64,000 nucleotides of DNA from Polaribacter atrinae (GTDB lineage Bacteria; Bacteroidota; Bacteroidia; Flavobacteriales; Flavobacteriaceae): positions 3,904,501 to 3,968,500 of the forward strand of contig NZ_CP150660.1 in assembly GCF_038023995.1 (NCBI RefSeq), in the 5' to 3' direction. Below are positions 33,114-40,592 of this stretch, one piece after another. Position numbers and translations under genes: made by a program. The first letter of the stretch is position 1; every line of letters begins with the position of its first letter. Below the pieces are notes generated by a model, which saw nothing but the letters and a program-made list of their open reading frames with translations, was not told where the DNA came from and did no database searches.

Positions 33114-34913
33114 ATGAAATTTAATGTTTTATTCCTCTTCCTTTTTATCTTTTTGATTAATAATAAATTGTTTTCTTTTCAAGAAAAATCAACCAATATT
33201 ACTTATGATAGTATTGCTAAAACGGTTGTTTTTTATAGTAAAAAAAGAGATAATAAGAAGGCATTATTCTATTCTAAAAAAATGCTTCAAAAATCATTAA
33301 ATAATAAAAATGAAAAACAAAAAGCAGAATCTTACTATAGAATTGCACAGTTTCAAAGAAAATTAAGAGCTAATGATAGTGCTTTCTATTTTTACAATAA
33401 ATCTAAAGAATTATACCGTCAACAAAATGATAGTATTCAAATAGCAAGATGTTTACGAGATATAGCTATTATAGAATCTTCTTACGGAAATTATATTAAT
33501 AGTAATATATCTGCAATTAATGGATTAGAATATTTAAAGGGTAGAAATGCAAGTGCTATAGCCTCCATTTACAATACTTTAGCAATAAATTCTAAAAAAC
33601 AAAATTTATTTAAACAAGCTATTTATAATTATAAGCAAGCATTAACTTTTATTTCAAGTACAAGGGGCAATATTGTAATTAAAAATAATATGGCTAATGT
33701 ATATAAAGAGCAAAAAGAGTATTCTAAATCAATTTCAATTTTAGAAGAGTTATTAAAAGGTGATATTACTAGTCAAAAAAGTAAAGCAAGAATTATTGAT
33801 AATTTAGCTCATATTAAATGGTTAAATAATCCAAATATAAATATCTTAAAAGATTTATTACTAGCAAAATCTATCAGAGTTAAGGAAAAAGATACTTACG
33901 GATTAATTGCAAGCTATAGCCATTTGTCAGATTTTTTTTATAAAAAGAATAGAAGCAAATCATTATTTTATGCTGATAAAATGTATGAAGTATCAAAAAA
34001 AGAAAAAAGTCCGCAAGATCAAATAGAAGCTATAGATAAAATTATAGGACTTCAAACAGCTCAAAAAGCCATTAATTATTATAAAGAAAGTATTCGTTTA
34101 AGAGACAGTTTACAAGAAGTAGAGTCTAAACATCAATACAAGTTTGCTACTATTAAATACAATTATGAAGAAGAAGAGAAACAAAAACTGAAGTTTCAAA
34201 CATTAGCAACAGAAAACATTTTAGTTGCTGAAAAAGAAAAAAGTCAGAAGAAAAATGTTTTAATTATTGGTTTTTTATCAATTTCTAGTTTATTATTTTT
34301 AATTTATAGAAGAAAAGAACAGCACAAAAAACGAATTTTACAAGAGAATTATAATACTGAAACAAGGATTGCAAAAAAATTACATGATGAATTAGGGAAT
34401 GATATTTTTAATACACTCACAAAAGTTCAAAATACTAAAATTAATACCGAAGAAATTATAAACGATTTAGATAAAATCTATTTACAAACACGAGCAATTT
34501 CTCACGAAAATGACTCTATTGAAACAGGATCTAATTTTGAAAATTATTTTAGAAATCTAGTAGCAAGTTATAATTCTGATGCTTGTAAAATTATATTAAA
34601 AGATTTGTCTTCTTTAGATTTAAATAATTTAAATAAAAGTAAACAGATTGTTATGTATCGTGTTTTTAATGAGTTATTTGTTAATATGAAAAAACATAGC
34701 CAAGCAAGTTTAGTAGTATTGTCTTGCAAGAAAACAAATCATAATTTAGAAATAAGTTATGCAGATAATGGTGTAGGATTTAAGGATAATACTATTATTT
34801 TTAAAAATGGACTTAAAAATATGGAAACCCGTATAAAAACTATTAATGGAACTATTAACTTTGAAAATAAACCTAACAAAGGTTTAAAAGTGTATATCCA
34901 TTTTAAAAATTAA
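33114..34913 (+). CDS. TPR-containing sensor histidine kinase
   Basis: A 599-residue sensor. A signal/anchor sequence (MKFNVLFLFLFIFLINNKLF) precedes a periplasmic region of TPR-like helices (KAESYYRIAQFQRKL, IASIYNTLAINSKKQN, FKQAIYNYKQALTF; about residues 45-330). A coiled coil and one membrane helix (about 380-397) follow. The cytoplasmic kinase is of the HisKA_3/LytS-like type, with phospho-acceptor His in KKLHDELGND (about 424) and ATPase motifs SYADNGVGF and FKNGLKNMETRIKTINGT. It starts a two-gene unit with its response regulator, 2 bases downstream. The signal is unknown. Confidence 0.9.
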   Translation: MKFNVLFLFLFIFLINNKLFSFQEKSTNITYDSIAKTVVFYSKKRDNKKALFYSKKMLQKSLNNKNEKQKAESYYRIAQFQRKLRANDSAFYFYNKSKELYRQQNDSIQIARCLRDIAIIESSYGNYINSNISAINGLEYLKGRNASAIASIYNTLAINSKKQNLFKQAIYNYKQALTFISSTRGNIVIKNNMANVYKEQKEYSKSISILEELLKGDITSQKSKARIIDNLAHIKWLNNPNINILKDLLLAKSIRVKEKDTYGLIASYSHLSDFFYKKNRSKSLFYADKMYEVSKKEKSPQDQIEAIDKIIGLQTAQKAINYYKESIRLRDSLQEVESKHQYKFATIKYNYEEEEKQKLKFQTLATENILVAEKEKSQKKNVLIIGFLSISSLLFLIYRRKEQHKKRILQENYNTETRIAKKLHDELGNDIFNTLTKVQNTKINTEEIINDLDKIYLQTRAISHENDSIETGSNFENYFRNLVASYNSDACKIILKDLSSLDLNNLNKSKQIVMYRVFNELFVNMKKHSQASLVVLSCKKTNHNLEISYADNGVGFKDNTIIFKNGLKNMETRIKTINGTINFENKPNKGLKVYIHFKN

Positions 34914-34915
34914 GA

Positions 34916-35584
34916 ATGTTTAAAAAAGTTTTAGTTGTAGAAGATTTTGATGTAATTAATAGCGGAATAAAAATGGCGCTAGAAGGATTAAACATAGAAG
35001 AAGTAGATTATATTTCTTATTGTGATGAAGCTTTTCTTAAAATTAAAAATGCTTTTTTAAAAGGAGAACCTTATCAATTAATTATTTCTGATTTATCTTT
35101 TGAAAACGATGGAACTCCGCAAGAGTTAAAATCTGGAGATGAACTCATCGAAAAAATTAGACACGAATTTCCTGATTTGAAAATTATCGTTTTTTCAGTA
35201 GAAGATAAATCATATAGAATTCAGAATTTATACAAAAATCTAAAAATTCAAGGGTATGTATGGAAAAGTAGAAATGGATTAAAAGATTTAAGAAAAGCAA
35301 TTGATGTTGTTTCTACATCAGATCACTTTTATATTTCTCCGGATTTAAATAGTGTAATTCATCCCAAAAAAACTATTGAAATTACAGATTCAGATATTCT
35401 TCTAATAGAATACTTATCTAAAGGGCTGCTGCAAGAGGCTATCAGTAAAAAATTAAAAGAAAAAGGAATATCACCGTCTAGTATTAGTGCTATTGAAAAA
35501 AGATTGAAATTTTTAAAAGAACATTTTAACGCTAATAATCCAGCACATTTAGTAGCTATTGCTAAAGATTTTGGACTTATTTAA
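34916..35584 (+). CDS. Response regulator with C-terminal helix-turn-helix
   Basis: A 222-residue regulator. The receiver domain (about residues 1-125) has the acidic pocket VVEDFD, phospho-acceptor Asp in LIISDLSFE (about 60) and KIIVFSVEDKSYRI. The C-terminal part (LLIEYLSKGLLQEAISKKLKEKG, then SPSSISAIEKRLKFLKEHF) is a LuxR-like helix-turn-helix somewhat diverged from the classical form. It is the cognate partner of the TPR histidine kinase, with a 2-base gap. A strong terminator at 35639-35673 follows. Confidence 0.9.
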   Translation: MFKKVLVVEDFDVINSGIKMALEGLNIEEVDYISYCDEAFLKIKNAFLKGEPYQLIISDLSFENDGTPQELKSGDELIEKIRHEFPDLKIIVFSVEDKSYRIQNLYKNLKIQGYVWKSRNGLKDLRKAIDVVSTSDHFYISPDLNSVIHPKKTIEITDSDILLIEYLSKGLLQEAISKKLKEKGISPSSISAIEKRLKFLKEHFNANNPAHLVAIAKDFGLI

Positions 35585-35638
35585 AAACAATTTTTGAATC
35601 TATAAAACGGCTTGTTGGTTTAAAAAACAGATAATAAT

Positions 35639-35673
35639 AAAAGCCTCATTTCGTTAAAGAAATGAGGCTTTTA
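35639..35673 (+). terminator. Rho-independent terminator after the two-component genes
   Basis: AAGCCTCATTTC, loop GTTAAA, GAAATGAGGCTT then TTA: a 12-base perfect stem 55 bases after the response regulator stop. The mirrored A run on the left means it may also act on minus-strand transcripts. Confidence 0.85.
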
Positions 35674-35787
35674 ACTTTTTCTATCACATGTAATTTTAAA
35701 ACTAGTTAACAGATAAATTGTTCAAATAATTATAGTATAAATTTATAATTATAATTTGTATTAAAACAGCGTATAAATACCTGTTTT

Positions 35788-36714
35788 TTAACTTCTCCTT
35801 TTTCTGTTATTCTCTTCTTTTGTAGTTGCTTTCTTTTTTTCATTTTTTCTTTTAACTACAGTAGGTTTTCTATTAGAATTATTATCATTTCTTTTAACAG
35901 AAGTTGTCTTTCCTCTAGTTACAGTTGTTGGTCTTCTAGTTACGGTGCTATTATTTCTTCTATCAATAGTTCCATTTTTATTTGTGTTTATTGTAGTAGA
36001 CCTTCTTGTTGTTGAATTATTTCTTTTACCTACTACTGTTCTTCTATTACTATTTATTGTAACAGGTTTTCTATAAGTGGTATTACTTCTTCTGGTAACT
36101 GGTGCTGGTTTTCTCCTTCTTAAAATCTTACTTTTATTACCAATTTTAGCATTCGGATTTGCCTTATAGTAATAGTATTTATTATCTTCTCTAATTTTAG
36201 AGTAGTGTCTAGCAAAATCTCTGTGAGAAAAATAAGAATTATTATATTCAAATATATTTCCAATATTTAGGTTAATTCTTAAACCATTATAATGATAATA
36301 ATTGTCTTTTACATTTCCGTAAAATTTAGGATTTCCCCAATGATCATATCTAATTTTTAAATTACCTACATCGGTTAATTGTCCTCTATAATATTTCATA
36401 AAAACGTTTCCAATTCTGGTTACATTTCCATATCTATCATAGTTTATAAAAGAGTTTCCAATTCTTTCAATTCTACCTCTGTAATCTCTAGATATGAATA
36501 CACCAATTTCGTTTCTATTAGAAGTATAATGTGTATTAAAATCAAATTCACCGTTAGTGAAAATAAAGAATTCAACATCACGTTCTACAAAATTTACTGT
36601 ATTCTCGTATGAGTAATTAAACCCAATTTTGTTAGGTACTTCTTTATTGTTTTCGGCTTTAATAGTTGAAACAAGAAAGAACATTCCTATTAATATAAGT
36701 ACACCTTTTTTCAT
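35788..36714 (-). CDS. Secreted protein with long Arg/Lys/Thr/Asn-rich tail
   Basis: From ATG 36714 the protein has 308 residues. A signal peptide (MKKGVLILIGMFFLVSTIKA) is followed by a domain of short repeats with the pattern YDRYGNVTRIGN / YYRGQLTDVGN / YDHWGNPKFYGN (about residues 75-145), resembling YD-like beta turns. From about residue 195 the sequence is a low-complexity, strongly basic tail (RRRKPAPVTRRSNTTYRKP ... NRKRRS) with TTVTR/STVTR repeats. Similar proteins are common in Flavobacteriaceae with unknown role; the tail could bind nucleic acid, polysaccharide or the outer surface. An in-frame ATG 28 codons upstream lacks signal-peptide logic, so I chose 36714. Confidence 0.72.
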   Translation of the reverse strand: MKKGVLILIGMFFLVSTIKAENNKEVPNKIGFNYSYENTVNFVERDVEFFIFTNGEFDFNTHYTSNRNEIGVFISRDYRGRIERIGNSFINYDRYGNVTRIGNVFMKYYRGQLTDVGNLKIRYDHWGNPKFYGNVKDNYYHYNGLRINLNIGNIFEYNNSYFSHRDFARHYSKIREDNKYYYYKANPNAKIGNKSKILRRRKPAPVTRRSNTTYRKPVTINSNRRTVVGKRNNSTTRRSTTINTNKNGTIDRRNNSTVTRRPTTVTRGKTTSVKRNDNNSNRKPTVVKRKNEKKKATTKEENNRKRRS

Positions 36715-36961
36715 AATGTATGGTTTTAGGGTTTTGCTTACTCTAATATACTTTTCAGCTTCCGTATTTGATAACCATAATTTCAAAGAACGTGCCAAAA
36801 AAGAAAATTCATATTTAATGAGGCAATAAAGGTTTAATTAGTGTGAATTTATAATGTTGATTATTAGTGTTTTAATTCAATGTTTGTTTTTTATTTGAAA
36901 ATATTGAATAGAACTCGTAAATTCATAAAAATTTTAACGACAAAAGGAAAAATATTTTTTT

Positions 36962-37459
36962 ATGATTGAAGCTATTGAGAAAAACTTACAAAGAGGAATC
37001 TCTTTATTAAATACAATTTCTAATGAACAATATTCAGACAACTCAGTAGCTCCTTATTATTCTATCATAGGTTGTCACATGCGTCATATTTTAGATGTAT
37101 TTTCTTGTGTTTTAGTTGGGGTAGAATCACAATCTATTTATCTAAATAAAAGAAATAGAAACGAATTATTGGAACTACATACTCAATTAGGAATTGAATA
37201 CTTTAATGAAACAATTCATAAATTAAAAGAAATTGATATTTTAGAGTTAGAAAAAACAATGCTTGTTAAGGATGATTTAGGGTTGGGCGTAAAGTCTGTT
37301 AATTATACTTTAGCGGCCATATTAATGCAAGCACACAGTCATGCAATTCATCATTTTGCAAGTATTGGTTACATTATTTACCAATTGGGAACAGAATTGC
37401 CAGATGCAGATTTAGGTTTTAACCCAACAACTCCAAAAGCAACTGTAGAAAAACGATAA
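36962..37459 (+). CDS. DinB-family (YfiT-like) protein
   Basis: A 165-residue four-helix-bundle protein. Metal-ligand histidines of the DinB/YfiT fold are visible in SIIGCHMRHILDVFSCVL (about residues 34-51) and QAHSHAIHHFASIGY (about 121-135). DinB-superfamily proteins are metal-dependent thiol transferases (bacillithiol, mycothiol) or of unknown activity. The 3' end overlaps antisense to the possible frameshifted extension of the DUF6695 gene. It stands alone on the plus strand. Confidence 0.85.
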   Translation: MIEAIEKNLQRGISLLNTISNEQYSDNSVAPYYSIIGCHMRHILDVFSCVLVGVESQSIYLNKRNRNELLELHTQLGIEYFNETIHKLKEIDILELEKTMLVKDDLGLGVKSVNYTLAAILMQAHSHAIHHFASIGYIIYQLGTELPDADLGFNPTTPKATVEKR

Positions 37460-37628
37460 AACGTATGTTGTGAGTTAATTTGTAAAATATACAGTTTTTT
37501 ATTTTGCATAATAAGGGCTTCTTTACAATTTGTAGGATACATAAATTGATGCTCTTCTAAATAATTAAAACATTTTTTATCAATGCTAAAATTAGCATAA
37601 AAATCTTTTGTCCCTTCAGAGTCAAACC

Positions 37629-38468
37629 TTATACAGTATAAGTAACAGAATCAATTTGTCTTTCAATTTTAAACCAAGCACCACTTCCAATTCCGCCTAA
37701 CCAAGTTCCGCCTTTTAAGTTAAAAACGTTATTATTTGGGTGTTCTGTACCAATTAAATTAGGTTCAATATCAAATTTACTAAAAAAAGAAGCTTTGTAT
37801 TCTTTAAGAATAGACCTATTCTTATAATCTTCAAATTTTTGTTTGTAAATAGTATGAATAATGTTCTTTGTATTTCCTTTAATTACATTTCCAATAGGAC
37901 TTGGCGTTAGTAAATTAGATTTTTTTAATTGCTGACTAATTTTTTTATTTGTGGAAGAAGCAATAATTGTATCCGTTACAAACCGAGCACAATTGTTACC
38001 GTTTTTTATAAAAGCTCCGTAAGGGATTTCTTTTTGTTGTATTAATTGAAGAATATAAAGGTGTGCCTTTTCAAAATCGATCTCATCGTGGATACTTGCA
38101 ACCAACCTACCATCTCCGTGTGTTTTTTCTGGGTGATTTTCAATCCAAAGTAAAATTTCTTTTAAGTTGGCCAACTTTGCGTTTTCAAATTTTGCACTTA
38201 TAGAAACCTTTAGTTCTAGATCTGTTTCCTTACATCTAACGCGCCCATTTCCGTAACTAGTAAAGTACCTGCCAAAATCGTAATAATTAATTTCAGCTTC
38301 CTCTTTTTTTATCAATAATAAAGCAGCATGACCAGCTTGAACAGCGTGTTTACTACCAATACCAATTAATGGCCAAATCTTACTTGAAGGCTCCCAATAA
38401 GCAGGCCTTACAACGGTGTCAGGGTAAGAAAGAATTACTATAATTCCGTTCGTCTTGTCTATGCTCAT
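37629..38468 (-). CDS. DUF6695 family protein, probably frameshifted near its C-terminus
   Basis: The intact frame encodes 279 residues: N-terminus NGIIVILSYPDTVVRPAYWEP, GSKHAVQAGHAALLLI, YDFGRYFTSYGNGRVRC, and NGNNCARFVTDTIIAS. I recognise these as the DUF6695 type, possibly a papain-like/NlpC-related fold given the Cys-His-rich motifs; function unknown. The frame stops at TAA 37629-37631 after SVTYTV. In the -1 frame coding continues for 60 or more codons (CIRFDSEGTKDFYANFSIDK, MYPTNCKEALIMQNKKLYIL), which looks like the missing C-terminus, open to 37378. A one-base indel near 37640 is therefore likely. The gene shares one base with the DUF6095 stop codon. Confidence 0.7.
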   Translation of the reverse strand: MSIDKTNGIIVILSYPDTVVRPAYWEPSSKIWPLIGIGSKHAVQAGHAALLLIKKEEAEINYYDFGRYFTSYGNGRVRCKETDLELKVSISAKFENAKLANLKEILLWIENHPEKTHGDGRLVASIHDEIDFEKAHLYILQLIQQKEIPYGAFIKNGNNCARFVTDTIIASSTNKKISQQLKKSNLLTPSPIGNVIKGNTKNIIHTIYKQKFEDYKNRSILKEYKASFFSKFDIEPNLIGTEHPNNNVFNLKGGTWLGGIGSGAWFKIERQIDSVTYTV

Positions 38469-38710
38469 TAATTATTAAAGATGGCTTTTAGTAGAATATT
38501 AAAAGTTTTAAAAGCAAAGTAAATTGTAAATATGATGATAACTACTGCAACAAATAAAATAAGATAAGAAATGTATTCGTTTGGTGTGTTGTCAAACTTT
38601 TTTAAAGCTTTAAACCCCATGGTAAGTGATACAGGAGACGCTATAAAAAGAATAAGTAAAATACTTAAATTTCTTAAACCCTTACCTAATAAGTTGTAAT
38701 TAGTGCTCAT
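38468..38710 (-). CDS. DUF6095 family small membrane protein
   Basis: An 80-residue protein from MSTNYNLLGKGLRNL, with two membrane helices (about residues 15-35 and 46-70). I recognise it as DUF6095; function unknown. The start at 38710 lies 11 bases inside the end of murQ, and its stop shares a base with the DUF6695 start codon. murQ, DUF6095 and DUF6695 are thus translationally coupled. This suggests a cell-wall-linked function, but no direct evidence is visible. Confidence 0.8.
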   Translation of the reverse strand: MSTNYNLLGKGLRNLSILLILFIASPVSLTMGFKALKKFDNTPNEYISYLILFVAVVIIIFTIYFAFKTFNILLKAIFNN

Positions 38711-39518
38711 TTTTATAGTTTTTAAGGGCGTTTCTAACATTACCATATTTGCTTAGTAATTCACTTGCCTCGTTTTCGTCGATATTTAGTTCCATAGCTA
38801 ACATCTTTTGTCCTCTTTTTACAAGTTTCTTGTTAGAGAGTTGCATGTCAACCATTTTATTGCCCTTAACTTTTCCTAATTGAATCATGGTTGCTGTAGA
38901 AAGCATATTTAGCACTAACTTTTGAGCTGTTCCTGCTTTCATTCTTGAGCTTCCGGTTACAAATTCGGGCCCCACAACAACTTCAATAGGAAATTGAGCA
39001 ACGTGCCCTAAAGGACAATTTTTGTTACAAGTAATACAACCTGTAACTATATTATTTTTATTACACGCTTCTAAAGCAGAAATTACATAAGGTGTTGTAC
39101 CAGAAGCAGCAATACCAACAACTACATCTTTATTAGAGATATGGTGTTCTTGCAAATCTAACCAACCTTGGTTTTTAGAATCTTCTGCAAATTCCACAGC
39201 GTTTCTAATAGCAATATCTCCACCAGCAATAATACCAACAACTAATTCAGGTGAAACTCCAAAAGTAGGCGGACATTCAGAGGCATCTAAAACACCTAAT
39301 CTACCCGATGTACCGGCCCCTATATAGAAAATTCGCCCTCCATTTTGTAATTTATGTACAATCTGTGTCGTTAAATTTTCAATTTGAGGTAAAGCCTTTT
39401 CTACAGCTAAAGGCACCATTTTATCTTCGTTATTTATGTTGCTTAATAGATCTGTTACAGACATCTTTTCTAGATGATTGTAGTTAGAATCTTGCTCTGT
39501 TGTTTTTATAAAATTCAT
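38700..39518 (-). CDS. murQ: N-acetylmuramic acid 6-phosphate etherase
   Basis: A 272-residue SIS-domain lyase that splits the D-lactyl ether of MurNAc-6-phosphate in peptidoglycan recycling. Signatures are IFYIGAGTSGRLGVLDASECPPTFG (sugar-phosphate binding, about residues 65-87), VVGIAASGTTPYVISALE (about 118-135) and GSSRMKAGTAQKLVLNMLST (about 190-209). It is slightly shorter than the ~300-residue enterobacterial enzyme, as usual in Bacteroidota. It heads a three-gene overlapping unit with DUF6095 and DUF6695. No MurNAc transporter or kinase gene is seen in the window. Confidence 0.94.
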   Translation of the reverse strand: MNFIKTTEQDSNYNHLEKMSVTDLLSNINNEDKMVPLAVEKALPQIENLTTQIVHKLQNGGRIFYIGAGTSGRLGVLDASECPPTFGVSPELVVGIIAGGDIAIRNAVEFAEDSKNQGWLDLQEHHISNKDVVVGIAASGTTPYVISALEACNKNNIVTGCITCNKNCPLGHVAQFPIEVVVGPEFVTGSSRMKAGTAQKLVLNMLSTATMIQLGKVKGNKMVDMQLSNKKLVKRGQKMLAMELNIDENEASELLSKYGNVRNALKNYKNEH

Positions 39519-39560
39519 CGGTCAAAAATACAGAATTCTATACTATTCTTAAGTGTTTTT

Positions 39561-39703
39561 GGGCGTTTTAACGGGCTTTACACTATATCTTTTTTATATT
39601 TAGATTCATTTAAGCAACTACAGAATCTAAATAAGTACTTCGTTTATGTAAAATAGGTATACTATTTAAAAATAAAAAAGGATGCCGTTTCAATCCCTAA
39701 CGC
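39561..39703 (+). repeat. Dispersed intergenic element, copy 3 (GGGCGTT...TAACGC)
   Basis: It starts GGGCGTTTTAACGGGC, continues TTTACACTATATC and ends AAAAAGGATGCCG-TTTCAATCC-CTAACGC. The centre is unrelated to the other copies (TTTAGATTCATTTAAGC ... TATACTATTTAAAAA). It fills the spacer between murQ and the DUF4249 lipoprotein gene. Confidence 0.72.
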
Positions 39704-39727
39704 AAAGCCAAGAACAATTCTATTAAA

Positions 39728-40558
39728 TTACTCTTTCTCTACTAAACGGATGCTGTAAGTATCTGTTTCTGAAATATGAAAATAGCCTAAAGGAAAATTA
39801 GCATCGTTTGTAGTGTTAATAATATTACCTAATAAAGACGATGGAATAGATTGAAAAGGACCACCACCTCCTTGACCACTTTGGCTGCTTAAAACCTGAA
39901 AGTAAGTATAATAGTCTTTAGTAATTCCAGACATTTTAATATTTACAGTAGTTGGTAATTCGATTTCATCTTCTTGATAAAAAAAAGAAAAATTATATTC
40001 AACTCCATTAAAAAAACGATCATCAATCGATGTATAAAAGTTTTTATCAAAATTAAATAGGTAATAGTTCTCTATAATTGGAGCATCTTTAAATGTTATT
40101 TTCAATTCTGTTTCTTCTCCAGAAAAAAGAGTTTCATCACCTTGTTCAACACTTGTAAAAGGTGTAGATTTTACTTTACTCGCTTTTCCTTTGTAAACTT
40201 CATTATTATAGATGATGGTTAATTCATATTCGGTATCATCCGCAGGAATAAAAGAAGCTATAGGGTTAAAGTTACCATCTGCATTAGCATCTACAAAAGG
40301 AATTATGGTGTTGTCTGATAAATTTGTTAAAGTAACAACTGCATTTGTAACAGCAGGAATTTCTTCATCAAAATAATCGGCAGATAAGCTTAGTTTTACA
40401 GTGGTATTTGCCACAACTGGGCTTTGGTTAAAAAGCACTTCAAAAGAAGCATCAATAATTAATTTGGGCTCAATAGAAGGAACATCGATATCTACAACTT
40501 TCTCACAATTTGTAAAAAAGATGATAATTAAAACGAAAATAATTTTTATATTTTTCAT
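39728..40558 (-). CDS. DUF4249 family outer-membrane-associated lipoprotein
   Basis: From ATG 40558 the protein has 276 residues. The lipobox is FFTNC (Cys near residue 18), followed by EKVVDIDVPSIEPKLIIDASFEV, the hallmark of DUF4249 lipoproteins. The rest is beta-rich with immunoglobulin-like features. DUF4249 genes usually sit directly downstream of a TonB-dependent receptor, as here, 34 bases after it. They probably act as a substrate-binding or plug-associated surface lipoprotein. The substrate is unknown. Confidence 0.88.
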   Translation of the reverse strand: MKNIKIIFVLIIIFFTNCEKVVDIDVPSIEPKLIIDASFEVLFNQSPVVANTTVKLSLSADYFDEEIPAVTNAVVTLTNLSDNTIIPFVDANADGNFNPIASFIPADDTEYELTIIYNNEVYKGKASKVKSTPFTSVEQGDETLFSGEETELKITFKDAPIIENYYLFNFDKNFYTSIDDRFFNGVEYNFSFFYQEDEIELPTTVNIKMSGITKDYYTYFQVLSSQSGQGGGGPFQSIPSSLLGNIINTTNDANFPLGYFHISETDTYSIRLVEKE

Positions 40559-40592
40559 AAGACTAATAATACTTAGCAACCTATTGAAAGGT

